A stretch of 50,065 nt of DNA from Candidatus Gastranaerophilales bacterium. Its GTDB lineage: Bacteria; Cyanobacteriota; Vampirovibrionia; Gastranaerophilales; Gastranaerophilaceae. Below are positions 18,510 to 26,649 of this stretch, piece after piece. The stretch's first letter is position 1. Each line of letters begins with the position of its first letter. Position numbers and translations under genes: made by a program. The DNA lies in the NCBI GenBank assembly GCA_944326915.1, contig CALVFT010000008.1, positions 1 to 50,065 on the forward strand, given 5' to 3'. Below the pieces are notes generated by a model. That model searched no databases. It saw only the letters and a list, made by a program, of their open reading frames with translations, and was not told where the DNA came from.

Positions 18510-18946
18510 TATTTAGCCTCCTTTTCTAACGCAATCGGTTTTTGAGCTGCGTGTGGGTGTTCACTTCCTGTGTAGATTTTAAGTTTAGTCAATTGTTCTG
18601 CACCTAAAGTGTTGTGAGGTAACATACCTTTTACAGCTTTTTCGATTAACAATCTTGCATCTTTTTCACGTAATTCTTTTACGCTTGCTGATTTAAGACC
18701 ACCTGGATATCCTGTGTGGTGGTAGTAAATTTTATCAGTTTCTTTTTTACCTGAAACACGAACTTTTTCTGCATTGATAACGATTACAAAATCACCTGTA
18801 TCAACGTGTGGAGTGTATTCAGGTTTGTTTTTTCCTCTTAGAATATTAGCAATTCTAGTAGCTAATCTACCAAGGATTTCGTCCTCAGCATCAATTAGAT
18901 ACCATTTTCTTTCTACTTCTAGAGGTTTTGCTGAATAAGTTTTCAT
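18509..18946 (-). CDS. rplM: 50S ribosomal protein L13
   Basis: 145 residues, standard. [16 protein letters not shown] near 14, [18 protein letters not shown] near 50, YHHTGYPGG near 75 and GMLPHNTLG near 108. Lies between truA and rpsI, the common bacterial order rplQ-truA-rplM-rpsI. Confidence 0.97.
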   Translation of the reverse strand: MKTYSAKPLEVERKWYLIDAEDEILGRLATRIANILRGKNKPEYTPHVDTGDFVIVINAEKVRVSGKKETDKIYYHHTGYPGGLKSASVKELREKDARLLIEKAVKGMLPHNTLGAEQLTKLKIYTGSEHPHAAQKPIALEKEAK

Positions 18947-18971
18947 GCTTTGTCTCCATTTATTCTATTAT

Positions 18972-19739
18972 TTAATATTCTACTTTCATTAAAGTTAATC
19001 CGTATGGACTAACAGTTCTTCCTGCTTTTGTTCGATCCTTTGCCTCAAGTACATTCTTCATATAAATGCTATTTAGGTTATGACCTTCAATTTCAAGAAG
19101 AGTGCCGACTATAGTTCTTACCATATTGTATAAAAATCTATTTCCTACAATATCAATAATAACGTTGTCATTTTCTCTATGACATTTGGCTTTTTCTATA
19201 AAACATATCTTGCTTGGGTTTAGCGTTCCGGAACTTTTGAAACTTGAAAAATCATGCTCTCCTAATAAATAATTAAGTGATTCTTGCATCCTTTCAATGT
19301 TAACGTCATACTTAATTCTCATTAAGTCGCCGTCAAAGGCATCTTTACATTTTCTGTTTATAAATACATAACGATAATATCTTCTTTTTGCAGACTTTTG
19401 TGCATGAAAATTCTTATCTACCTCTTGTAGGTTACAAACAGAAATTTCATCCGGTAATATTTCATTTAGCGAATAGACAAACTTTGAAGCAACAATACAT
19501 TTGTCTGTGTCAAAATGAACTATTTGACCTTTTGAATTAACACCTTTATCAGTCCTTCCGGAAAAGATTGTTTTTATAGATCTTATATTAGTTGTGGTAT
19601 CACCACATATCAATGTTCGAAGTGCTTTTTCAAGTTCACCTTGTATAGTCGGTGTGTCAATTTCTTTACCGTTTTCAAATTGAATCTGACTTCCAGCAAA
19701 GTTTTTACCGATATAATGAACCTGAATGGCGTATCTCAT
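18972..19739 (-). CDS. truA: tRNA pseudouridine(38-40) synthase
   Basis: Isomerises uridines 38-40 of tRNA anticodon arms. 255 residues. The catalytic aspartate is in FSGRTDKGVNS near 62; YRYVF near 125, FLYNMVR near 200 and SPYGLTLMKVEY at the C-terminus are family motifs. It starts 5 nt after the rplQ stop. Confidence 0.95.
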   Translation of the reverse strand: MRYAIQVHYIGKNFAGSQIQFENGKEIDTPTIQGELEKALRTLICGDTTTNIRSIKTIFSGRTDKGVNSKGQIVHFDTDKCIVASKFVYSLNEILPDEISVCNLQEVDKNFHAQKSAKRRYYRYVFINRKCKDAFDGDLMRIKYDVNIERMQESLNYLLGEHDFSSFKSSGTLNPSKICFIEKAKCHRENDNVIIDIVGNRFLYNMVRTIVGTLLEIEGHNLNSIYMKNVLEAKDRTKAGRTVSPYGLTLMKVEY

Positions 19740-19744
19740 TGGAC

Positions 19745-20173
19745 TTATACCAATTGAATTAATGCCATTTCAGAAGCGTCACCACGTCTTGGAGGTAATC
19801 TGAATATTCTTGTATATCCGCCTTGACGGTCAGAATATTTTTTACCGATAACTACAAATAGTTTTCTTAAAACTGTTTCTGAAGCTAGTTTTTTATCAGC
19901 TTGTGGAGCTTCAAATACTTCACCTGTAGTTAAATCCATAAATTTACCTGTTTCTTTATCAAAGATAAATTTAGCTGCTTGACGACGAGCATGTAAGTCG
20001 CCTCTTTTTGCAAGGGTGATAATTTCTTCAGCATATGGTCTTAATGCTTTTGCACGAGCCATAGTTGTTTTGATTTCACCGTGTACAAAAAGCTCAGTAG
20101 CCAAAGCACGCAACAAAGCAACTCTTTGATCTTGCGCTTTACCTAATGTATGTTTTTTAGTTTGGTGTCTCAT
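19745..20173 (-). CDS. rplQ: 50S ribosomal protein L17
   Basis: 142 residues. [22 protein letters not shown] and the loop [15 protein letters not shown] are diagnostic. C-terminal [25 protein letters not shown]. Longer than the ~116-residue E. coli form because of an insertion around residues 75-100. Confidence 0.97.
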   Translation of the reverse strand: MRHQTKKHTLGKAQDQRVALLRALATELFVHGEIKTTMARAKALRPYAEEIITLAKRGDLHARRQAAKFIFDKETGKFMDLTTGEVFEAPQADKKLASETVLRKLFVVIGKKYSDRQGGYTRIFRLPPRRGDASEMALIQLV

Positions 20174-20203
20174 TTTTGTATCCTTTATATTATTTCGTAA
20201 TTA

Positions 20204-21172
20204 TTAACCAATTTCTTCTTCTACTTCTGGGTTTGGAGCTAGGTCTAAACCGAAGTGGTGAAGTCTTTCGATTACTTCATCTGATGACTTTTTACCGAAA
20301 TTTTTAATGTTTAATAAATCATGTTCTGATTTTTTCAATAACTCTGCCATAGAGTTAATGCTTGCACGTTTTAAGCAATTATAAGCTCTAACTGATAATT
20401 CTAATTCTTCAATAGTCATTGAAGGAACATTAGAATCTTCTTCTTCTACTTCTTCTACACTTACTGCAGGAGTAATTACAGGTTGACCTGTAATTGCTGA
20501 AATTTGCATAAAGTGTTCGATTAATAGGTTAGAAGCTTGGCTTAAAGCGTTTGTTACGTCGATAGATCCGTTAGACCAAATTTCTAAAGTAAGTTTATCG
20601 AAGTCAATTGAATCTCCAACACGAGCACTTTCTACAGTGTAGCTTACACGTTTGATTGGCATAAATGTTGCATCAATTGGTAATACATCGATAGAAACGC
20701 CTTTTGAATCTCTTGGAACGTCGTTAGCAACATAACCTTTTCCTGTTTCTACAATAACATCAGCGTGGAAACTACCACCGTCTGCTACTGTACAAATTAA
20801 CCAATCAGGGTTAACTACTTTTACTCCTGCAGGAAGTTGGATATCACTTGCTAATACCGGTCCAGGACGATCAACATCTATTCTTAGGTGTTGAGCTTCT
20901 TTGGAATCTGTCTTTACAACAAGACCTTTCAAGTTTAGCATTACATCGATAACATCTTCCAATACACCAGGAATTGCTGTGTATTCATGAGTGATACCTT
21001 CGATTCTTGCTGAAGTTACTGCTGTACCTTCTAAGCTTGATAAAAGTACACGTCTTAAAGAGTTTCCGATTGTAGTACCGAAACCTTTTGCTAACGGTTC
21101 AATTACGAATTTACCGTATTGAGATCCGTCTGAACTTGTTGTTGTATTAACACATTTAATTTTTAATTCCAT
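20204..21172 (-). CDS. rpoA: RNA polymerase alpha subunit
   Basis: 322 residues. The N-terminal assembly domain contains EPLAKGFGTTIGNSLRRVLLSSLEG near 26-50. An acidic linker (EEVEEEDS) near 240 leads to the alpha-CTD, LELSVRAYNCLKRASI ... LLNIKNFGKKSSDEV, which binds UP elements and activators. Sits between rpsD and rplQ. Confidence 0.97.
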   Translation of the reverse strand: MELKIKCVNTTTSSDGSQYGKFVIEPLAKGFGTTIGNSLRRVLLSSLEGTAVTSARIEGITHEYTAIPGVLEDVIDVMLNLKGLVVKTDSKEAQHLRIDVDRPGPVLASDIQLPAGVKVVNPDWLICTVADGGSFHADVIVETGKGYVANDVPRDSKGVSIDVLPIDATFMPIKRVSYTVESARVGDSIDFDKLTLEIWSNGSIDVTNALSQASNLLIEHFMQISAITGQPVITPAVSVEEVEEEDSNVPSMTIEELELSVRAYNCLKRASINSMAELLKKSEHDLLNIKNFGKKSSDEVIERLHHFGLDLAPNPEVEEEIG

Positions 21173-21236
21173 GTTTTTTAATCTCCTAGTTTAAAATTAA
21201 CTATTTTGGATTTTTTAATCCGCGTCTTCTTACCCG

Positions 21237-21839
21237 TTATTTAGAATAGTATTCGATTACGAGTTGTTCTTTGATTTCTGGATCTAATTCTTCTCTTTCA
21301 GGAATTCTATCGAAAGTAATTTTTAATGCATCCTTATCAATTGTCATCCAAGCTGGAGCACATGCCATATCTATCATTTCAGATACTGCTTTTAGGTAGT
21401 CTGAACTTTTAGCTTTAACAGTGATTACATCTCCTGCTTTTACTAAGTATGATGGGATATCTACTTTCTTATCATTTACAAGTACATGACCGTGGTTAAC
21501 GATTTGTCTTGTTTGTTTACGAGTGATACCGAATCCAGCTCTGAATAGGATGTTATCTAGTCTTGATTCTAGTAATTGTAATAGGATTGTACCTGTTACC
21601 CCTTTTCTTCTAGCTGCTTCTGTATAATATTTTGCAAATTGTTTTTCACTTACTAGGTATGTGAATCTGATTTTTTGTTTTTCTGCTAGGTGAATAGCAT
21701 ATTCAGAAAGTTTTTTTCTAGCTGCACCATGTTGTCCTGATGCTGTTTGTCTCATAGATGATGTTAGTTTTCTATTTGACAAATCTTTTACTTTTTTATT
21801 TCTGAATAATTTATTTGATGGTCCTGTATATCTAGCCAT
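21237..21839 (-). CDS. rpsD: 30S ribosomal protein S4
   Basis: 200 residues, C-minus type without the N-terminal zinc cysteines. MARYTGPSNKLFRNKK at the start, and the S4 RNA-binding domain with LESRLDNILFRAGFG near 98 and NHGHVLVNDKKVDIPSYLV near 121. S4 is a known translational autoregulator in other bacteria; a structured leader lies directly upstream (21869-21915). Confidence 0.96.
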   Translation of the reverse strand: MARYTGPSNKLFRNKKVKDLSNRKLTSSMRQTASGQHGAARKKLSEYAIHLAEKQKIRFTYLVSEKQFAKYYTEAARRKGVTGTILLQLLESRLDNILFRAGFGITRKQTRQIVNHGHVLVNDKKVDIPSYLVKAGDVITVKAKSSDYLKAVSEMIDMACAPAWMTIDKDALKITFDRIPEREELDPEIKEQLVIEYYSK

Positions 21840-21868
21840 TGTTTTAATTTTCTCCTTTTAATTCTTGT

Positions 21869-21915
21869 GACGGGGCATCTATGGTTTGCTTTTTGGCTTT
21901 AAGCAAGCCCCCGTC
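21869..21915 (-). ncRNA. Structured leader between rpsK and rpsD, candidate S4 autoregulatory RNA
   Basis: On the minus strand an outer GACGGGG / CCCCGTC stem encloses an inner TTGCTT / AAGCAA hairpin with loop AAAGCCAAA and an asymmetric CATAGAT bulge. It is the most GC-rich part of this spacer, ends about 30 nt before the rpsD ATG, and has no T tract, so it does not look like a terminator. Regulation by S4 is inferred only from position. Confidence 0.45.
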
Positions 21916-21932
21916 GATTACATTTTCATGTA

Positions 21933-22319
21933 CTAAACACGACGTTTTTTAGGTGGACGGCAACCATTGTGAGGAATAGGTGTTACGTCTTTAATTAATG
22001 TAATTTCTAATCCTGCAGCTTGGATAGCTCTGATAGCTGTTTCTCTGCCTGATCCAGGTCCTTTGATATGAACTTCAACTTTTTTCATACCTTGGTCAAT
22101 TGATTTTTTAGCTACAAGTTCTGCTGCTGATTGAGCTGCAAATGGAGTTCCTTTTCTTGCTCCTTTGAAGCCAGTTGCACCAGCTGTTGCCCAAGCAATA
22201 GCATTACCTTGTGTATCTGTAGAAGTTACTATTGTATTGTTGAATGTTGATTGAATGTGTACAACACCTTGCAATACATTTTTCTTTTCTTTTTTCTTTG
22301 TTTTTTGTGGTCTTGCCAT
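21933..22319 (-). CDS. rpsK: 30S ribosomal protein S11
   Basis: 128 residues. [15 protein letters not shown] near 18, [17 protein letters not shown] near 47 and the C-terminal [18 protein letters not shown] are diagnostic. Standard position between rpsM and rpsD. Confidence 0.97.
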   Translation of the reverse strand: MARPQKTKKKEKKNVLQGVVHIQSTFNNTIVTSTDTQGNAIAWATAGATGFKGARKGTPFAAQSAAELVAKKSIDQGMKKVEVHIKGPGSGRETAIRAIQAAGLEITLIKDVTPIPHNGCRPPKKRRV

Positions 22320-22364
22320 TTTTATTATCCTTTATTTATTACTTATAAGTTTCTTAGTTACACA

Positions 22365-22736
22365 CTACGCAGTCTTTTTCTTAGTAATTGCTAAGCCCTT
22401 TTTGCCGCGTCTTGTTCTTGCATTAGTTTTTGTTCTTTGTCCTCTGCAAGGTAAGTTTCTTTTATGTCTCATTCCTCTGTATGAACCGATTTCTTGAAGA
22501 CGTTTGATGTGTAATGATACTTCACGACGTAGGTCACCTTCGATATGATAGTTTGCTAATTCGTTTCTTAATAATTTAATATCTTCATCTGTTAAGTCAT
22601 CTGTTCTTAAATCAGCTGAAATTTTAGTTGCTTCAAGGATTTTTTTAGCTCTTGCTGGTCCGATACCATAGATATATGTAAGAGCAATTTCCATTCTTTT
22701 GTTACGAGGTAAATCTACCCCTGCTAATCTTGCCAT
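22365..22736 (-). CDS. rpsM: 30S ribosomal protein S13
   Basis: 123 residues. [26 protein letters not shown], helix-two-turn-helix region, [26 protein letters not shown] near 91-112 and a basic tail. RBS AAAGGAG. The preceding spacer to rpmJ (about 100 nt) holds a weak CCGA / TCGG hairpin that could be regulatory. Confidence 0.97.
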   Translation of the reverse strand: MARLAGVDLPRNKRMEIALTYIYGIGPARAKKILEATKISADLRTDDLTDEDIKLLRNELANYHIEGDLRREVSLHIKRLQEIGSYRGMRHKRNLPCRGQRTKTNARTRRGKKGLAITKKKTA

Positions 22737-22839
22737 TGTTTAATTTTCTCCTTTTCTTGTTGTTAGATTTTTTTGTGTATGAGGCTTAAATACTTCCTCA
22801 CCATTTACCGATAAGCCCGTAAATTCGGCTGTCAAGGAA

Positions 22840-22953
22840 TTAACCTTGTCTTTGTTTGTGCTTTGGATTTTCACAGATTACTGCGATTCTTCCTTTTCTT
22901 TTGATAACCTTGCATTTATCGCAAATAGGTTTTACTGATGATCTTACTTTCAT
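22840..22953 (-). CDS. rpmJ: 50S ribosomal protein L36
   Basis: 37 residues, found by reading the minus strand between infA and rps[21 protein letters not shown] followed by [17 protein letters not shown]. It carries the zinc set Cys11, Cys14, Cys27, His32, so it is the zinc-binding (C-plus) form. RBS AAAGG lies upstream of the ATG. Confidence 0.95.
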   Translation of the reverse strand: MKVRSSVKPICDKCKVIKRKGRIAVICENPKHKQRQG

Positions 22954-22993
22954 TTTTTGTTTTCCTTTTATTTATGTTGTTTGCACGTGAGAT

Positions 22994-23209
22994 TTATTTT
23001 AAACGGAATGTTATTCTTCCGCGGGTTAAGTCATATGGTGTCATTTCGACTTTTACTTTATCTCCTGGTAATATTCTGATAAAGTTTTTTCTTATTTTTC
23101 CTGAGATGTGAGCTAATATCTCATGATCATTCTCAAGTTTTACTCTAAACATTGCGTTAGGCATTGATTCTATAATCGTACCTTCAATTTCTATAACGTC
23201 TTTTGACAT
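22994..23209 (-). CDS. infA: Translation initiation factor IF-1
   Basis: 71 residues from the ATG at 23209, chosen because GAGGAAACT lies directly before it and the family is ~72 residues; an upstream in-frame ATG at 23245 would add 12 residues unlike the family. OB-fold motifs [19 protein letters not shown] and [19 protein letters not shown], ending GRITFRLK. First gene of the operon; secY, adk and map are absent upstream. A possible promoter TTGCAA-N16-TATTAT lies about 60-100 nt upstream. Confidence 0.96.
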   Translation of the reverse strand: MSKDVIEIEGTIIESMPNAMFRVKLENDHEILAHISGKIRKNFIRILPGDKVKVEMTPYDLTRGRITFRLK

Positions 23210-23467
23210 AGTTTCCTCTTTTTTCGGCATTGTTATTAAGTGCATATTTCGGCACTATATCTAAATAATACTTGTTAAATATTTGATTGCAAGCCATGAT
23301 TAAGCTTTTTTACACCAAATATTGGATAAAAAATATGATTGTTTTTCTAAAAACGCCACACAAACAAATATCACTTGATTGTTAAAATTTCTTTGTTATT
23401 CGAACTTTTCAGGGTGTTTGTAAATTTTTCTTAATAATTTTAATTATTTTATTTTTAATTAAACAAA
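23210..23467. other. Spacer between infA and the pilin gene
   Basis: AT-rich; holds the infA leader and a probable promoter. TGCCGAAA occurs twice in the infA leader (minus strand) about 25 nt apart. No gene seen. Confidence 0.4.
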
Positions 23468-24295
23468 TTAGTAATCCATTTTATCTTCTTCTAAGACTCT
23501 TCCTGTACAACCCCTACCACTGCCTGTATAGTTTTTATTACTGCTACATCCATTGTTGCTTGTATTCGATGCGCTTCTCCAATAGTAGGTTGAGGATAGT
23601 GCTTCTTCTTCTGTTTTATTTCTATTATCCCAACATTTTATTGCATATTCAGCTGAACCTTGAGCTATTAAGTGTCCGTCTTTATCTAAATAAAATTGAA
23701 AAATGTCTCTACCAAAAGTGTTTGGTTTTTTGTTATTCCCATTTACATCTATAACTATTGACACAGTATTACCATTATTGTTAGTTGAAGATTTAGTGTC
23801 TATTATTCCATATGTGAAATAAAAATAAACTTCTGCGCCATTCGCCAATATATATGATATTCCATCAGATTGTGCCCCAATAGAAAGTTTTGCATTAGTA
23901 TTTCTGTCATTCAGGCTGTATGCATTAAATTTTTCTGATGAATAGTAACCTTTTAGCCCTCTAACTTTTACTACTTTTAAATGTTTCATATATAGATTAT
24001 ATGAACATGAGTTATAATTTCCCCAATAATTCCCTTGCATAATTTGACCATTTATTTTGCATCTTTTTCCATCAATAGGGAAAGTTAATCCGGAATCGAA
24101 TATATCCTCCATGCCAGATTCTGCAAGTATTTGTCGATGAGCTTGTTCTATTATTGCTTTTGTTGTTTTTAACGAACTTACCCAAGCTTTTTTCTGGCCT
24201 TCTTGGACAACTGAAGGTAGTGTTATAGCTGCAACTACTCCTATTACCCCAAGTGTTATTAGTACTTCTGCTAACGTAAAAGCTTTTCTATGCAT
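23468..24295 (-). CDS. Type IV pilin-like / pseudopilin protein
   Basis: 275 residues with a class III (prepilin) N-terminus: short basic leader MHRK then AFTLAEVLITLGVIGVVAAITLP, with glutamate at position 5 of the FTLAE motif after the expected prepilin peptidase site. The hydrophobic helix (residues 6-28) is followed by a long amphipathic helix (KTTKAIIEQAHRQIL) and a Gly/Asn/Ser-rich globular part with six or so cysteines near GKRCK, GCSSNK and GRGCTG. VYFYFTYGI and FGRDIFQFYLDKDGHLI are typical of the DUF-type pilins of this lineage. No pilus assembly genes are nearby. Transcribed divergently from the XRE regulator with overlapping promoters. Confidence 0.88.
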   Translation of the reverse strand: MHRKAFTLAEVLITLGVIGVVAAITLPSVVQEGQKKAWVSSLKTTKAIIEQAHRQILAESGMEDIFDSGLTFPIDGKRCKINGQIMQGNYWGNYNSCSYNLYMKHLKVVKVRGLKGYYSSEKFNAYSLNDRNTNAKLSIGAQSDGISYILANGAEVYFYFTYGIIDTKSSTNNNGNTVSIVIDVNGNNKKPNTFGRDIFQFYLDKDGHLIAQGSAEYAIKCWDNRNKTEEEALSSTYYWRSASNTSNNGCSSNKNYTGSGRGCTGRVLEEDKMDY

Positions 24296-24331
24296 GATAA
24301 ATAACTCCTATTTGAACATAAAACTGTTTAT

Positions 24332-24366
24332 AAATACATTATTATGCATTTTTAATATTTTGTCAA
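24332..24366. promoter_or_regulatory. Overlapping divergent promoters with an embedded palindrome
   Basis: Minus strand (pilin): TTGACA 24361-24366, 17-nt spacer, AATAAT 24338-24343. Plus strand (XRE gene): TTGAAC 24312-24317, 17-nt spacer, TACATT 24335-24340. The near-perfect inverted repeat AAATACAT-TATT-ATGCATTT (24332-24351) covers both -10 elements, which fits a dimeric XRE operator controlling both genes. Confidence 0.6.
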
Positions 24367-24383
24367 CGTAATAGGATTTATTT

Positions 24384-24602
24384 ATGAAAGATGATAGATT
24401 GTTGCAGTTAGGGCAAAAAATACGTTATGAAAGATTAAAAAAAGGTTATAGCCAAGAAGATTTGGAAGAAAAATCTTTTGTTTCTAGACGTACAATAAGT
24501 GAGATTGAAAGAGGTAATGCTGATATTAGATATACTAATCTTTTTCAGATTGCTGAGGCTTTGGGGATGTCTGTTTCTGAGTTGTTAAATTTTAAACTTT
24601 AA
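24384..24602 (+). CDS. XRE/Cro-CI family transcriptional regulator
   Basis: 72 residues, essentially a lone helix-turn-helix domain: LGQKIRYERLKKGYSQEDLEE, then the recognition helix region SRRTISEIERGNADIRYTNL and FQIAEALGMSVSELL. There is no sensing domain, so it probably acts as a dimeric repressor through DNA occupancy. Divergent from the pilin gene with a palindrome over both -10 elements, suggesting self-control and control of the pilin. Confidence 0.9.
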   Translation: MKDDRLLQLGQKIRYERLKKGYSQEDLEEKSFVSRRTISEIERGNADIRYTNLFQIAEALGMSVSELLNFKL

Positions 24603-24693
24603 TTGTTAACTTTTTTTACAATTTTAAATTAATTTGAAATTTTCAGGGATTAATATACTTAGTATATATAGGATATAACTAAGGAGAGATGCT

Positions 24694-25083
24694 ATGGCTA
24701 TAAAAGTTGACGGTATTCAATCTGAAGATGAACTAAGGCGTGCTCAGGCTGCTGCTCAAGCGCAAGGAACTTCCATTGTCAATTATAATGAGTGGGCTGG
24801 AATTTTAAAAGAATTGCAAGAGGGTGGTATTGAATCTACAGGATCATATGCCGGTGATAAAGCAAAATTAGATGAAGTAAAGGCAGCTGTTGCGGAATAT
24901 GTTGCAGAATTAGAGGCTCAACAAAAGACTCAGGCTTTGAATACTCCTGCTAATAAGGAGACGGAAAAAGTTCAGGAAGCAACTGCTACTGACAAAGAAC
25001 AAACTGTAAAAGCTAATGTTGCGAATGCGACGAGTTCTGAAATAATGGCGAATTATATGAAGTATTATCATTTATTGTTATAA
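24694..25083 (+). CDS. Small acidic alanine-rich protein of unknown function
   Basis: Not recognised. 129 residues without signal peptide or cysteine. The first ~75 residues (DGIQSEDELRRAQAAAQAQG ... NYNEWAGILKELQEGG ... KLDEVKAAVAEYVAELEAQ) look like a small helical domain; residues 75-110 are a Thr/Lys/Glu/Ala linker; the end is SEIMANYMKYYHLLL. Strong RBS AAGGAG, and good codon usage suggests it is real. It is the second gene after the XRE regulator and ends in a strong terminator. The short spacer to the regulator could allow cotranscription. Confidence 0.65.
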   Translation: MAIKVDGIQSEDELRRAQAAAQAQGTSIVNYNEWAGILKELQEGGIESTGSYAGDKAKLDEVKAAVAEYVAELEAQQKTQALNTPANKETEKVQEATATDKEQTVKANVANATSSEIMANYMKYYHLLL

Positions 25084-25113
25084 AAAAAGACCTGATTTAT
25101 TCAGGTCTTTTTT
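25083..25113. terminator. Bidirectional terminator between the 24694 gene and lepB
   Basis: AAAAAAGACCTGA / TCAGGTCTTTTTT, 13-bp perfect stem, 5-nt loop; the two genes converge on it. Confidence 0.9.
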
Positions 25114-25756
25114 ATAGTTTTTTAATTCTGTTTAACGGCCAAAATAGAACCACTGCACGACCTATAAATCTATCTTTTGGTAGTAGTCCCCAGTATCTTC
25201 CATCGCGTGAATTACCTCTGTTGTCTCCTAGCATTAGATAGTATCCTTCAGGAATTTTAAATGGTCCACAGTACATTGTGCTATCACAAGGTTGATAGTC
25301 GTATGGACTTAGAATATATGGTTCATCCAGAGCTTTATCATTTATGTATACGGTGTATTTACCTGTATTATCTGATTTTATTTCTACTTTATCTCCAGGC
25401 ATACCTACAACTCTTTTAATGTAGGCAACATCTTTGCAGAAAAAGCCTGTTAGTCTTTCAAAAACTTTTAGCGGAGTATTTTCGATTTTTTCGAAAGGTG
25501 GATAAAATACCATTATGTCTCCGCGTTTAGGAGATGTGAAAAATCTTGAAAATCTTTCTACGACGATTCTATCATCTTCTATAAGTGTTGGTCTCATTGA
25601 AGCAGATGGAATCCAACGTATTTCACCGATAAAAAATCTTATGATAATAAGCATTACAATGACAAATACAATTGTTTCAATTATTTCTCTAGTTATAGGG
25701 TTGATTGTGTTATATTTGTCTTTAATTTTTTTTGCGTATTCTTTTATTTTATTCAT
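25112..25756 (-). CDS. lepB: Signal peptidase I
   Basis: Membrane serine protease that removes signal peptides of exported proteins. 214 residues. One N-terminal membrane helix (about 27-43), the catalytic serine in IPSASMRPTL (Ser53), the general base lysine in AYIKRVVGMPGDKVEI (Lys114), and box E GDNRGNSRDGRYWG near 178. The ATG overlaps the end of the upstream prenyl synthase by 8 nt, so translation is coupled. Confidence 0.95.
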   Translation of the reverse strand: MNKIKEYAKKIKDKYNTINPITREIIETIVFVIVMLIIIRFFIGEIRWIPSASMRPTLIEDDRIVVERFSRFFTSPKRGDIMVFYPPFEKIENTPLKVFERLTGFFCKDVAYIKRVVGMPGDKVEIKSDNTGKYTVYINDKALDEPYILSPYDYQPCDSTMYCGPFKIPEGYYLMLGDNRGNSRDGRYWGLLPKDRFIGRAVVLFWPLNRIKKL

Positions 25757-26612
25757 TTTCTAAAAGTCCTAAAAGCTCTATTAATAGCTGTTTGTATCTA
25801 TTATCCTGTAAAATATCTAAGTTATTTTTTGCTTTGTCTACATAAGTATTCAATAAACAATAAGTTTTTTCAACTCCACTTTTGAGGTCATTTTTGTTAG
25901 TGGCAAATATTAGTGGAGCGTTATATATCCCGTCATTAATATCAGTTTTAGTTGTTTTTATATTGATTATGTCATCACGAATTTGGAATGCTATTCCAAA
26001 GTTTTTTCCGAATTCTGATGCTTGCATTGAAGGTGATATTTTTGAAATTATTAAAGCTGTTTCAAGTACTGATTGGAATAGTTTTGCCGTTTTTTGTTCC
26101 GTTTTTTTTATGTAATTTTCGAGGGTTGGAATTTCAAATTTATGAAAATATTGAAAAGTTTCTCCTTCGCACATAAAGGAGAGTGTATCAGCAAATATAG
26201 CAATAGTTTCGGCTGAATTTAATTCACTCAAATATTTTAATGCTTTTGACAAAATATAGTCTCCGCTTATTACAGCCATTTTATTTCCAAATTTTGAATT
26301 TAGGGTTTCTTGATTCCTTCTTTTTTTACTCTCATCAATAATATCATCGTGAATTAGTGAGGCGTTATGCATGAGTTCTACAGCAGCGAGAAGTTTATAA
26401 TGCTGTTGTGTTAAAGTAATATCATTTGCTTTAAGATATAGTATTGTAACTACTGATCGTATACGCTTTGATGGAGATGTTAGAAAATTAATAAGTTCGT
26501 TTTGAAGCTTTGTTTCTTTAATATCGATTAAGGATATGAGTAAAGAATCAATGTTTTTTATTTCTTCAGCTATATTGTTGAGTATAAGTGAATATTTTCC
26601 GTTGAAGCTCAT
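25749..26612 (-). CDS. Trans-isoprenyl diphosphate synthase
   Basis: 287 residues of the IspA/IspB polyprenyl synthase family, which condenses isopentenyl units onto an allylic primer. The first aspartate-rich motif is intact (LIHDDIIDE near 92). KFGNKMAVISGDYILSKAL follows. The second motif reads FQIRDDIIN, with Asn where the family usually has the last Asp. Chain length cannot be read reliably. No Shine-Dalgarno sequence precedes the ATG; instead a near-consensus promoter ends 8 nt before it, so the mRNA is probably leaderless. Confidence 0.88.
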   Translation of the reverse strand: MSFNGKYSLILNNIAEEIKNIDSLLISLIDIKETKLQNELINFLTSPSKRIRSVVTILYLKANDITLTQQHYKLLAAVELMHNASLIHDDIIDESKKRRNQETLNSKFGNKMAVISGDYILSKALKYLSELNSAETIAIFADTLSFMCEGETFQYFHKFEIPTLENYIKKTEQKTAKLFQSVLETALIISKISPSMQASEFGKNFGIAFQIRDDIINIKTTKTDINDGIYNAPLIFATNKNDLKSGVEKTYCLLNTYVDKAKNNLDILQDNRYKQLLIELLGLLENE

Positions 26613-26620
26613 AATGTTAT

Positions 26621-26649
26621 ATTATATAAAATGTAACTATTTTTGACAA
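26621..26649 (-). promoter_or_regulatory. Promoter predicted to give a leaderless prenyl synthase mRNA
   Basis: Minus-strand TTGTCA (26644-26649), 17-nt spacer, TATAAT (26621-26626). Only 8 nt separate the -10 from the ATG at 26612, so the transcript should begin at or next to the start codon. The -35 lies inside the end of the glycosyltransferase gene. Confidence 0.6.

Noticed and set aside
22787-22814. TAAA-N16-ACCGATAA on the plus strand, resembling sigma-28
   Set aside because: It points antisense into the infA-rpmJ part of the ribosomal operon with no plus-strand gene downstream; the ACCGATAA word lies in a weakly structured leader and is probably chance.
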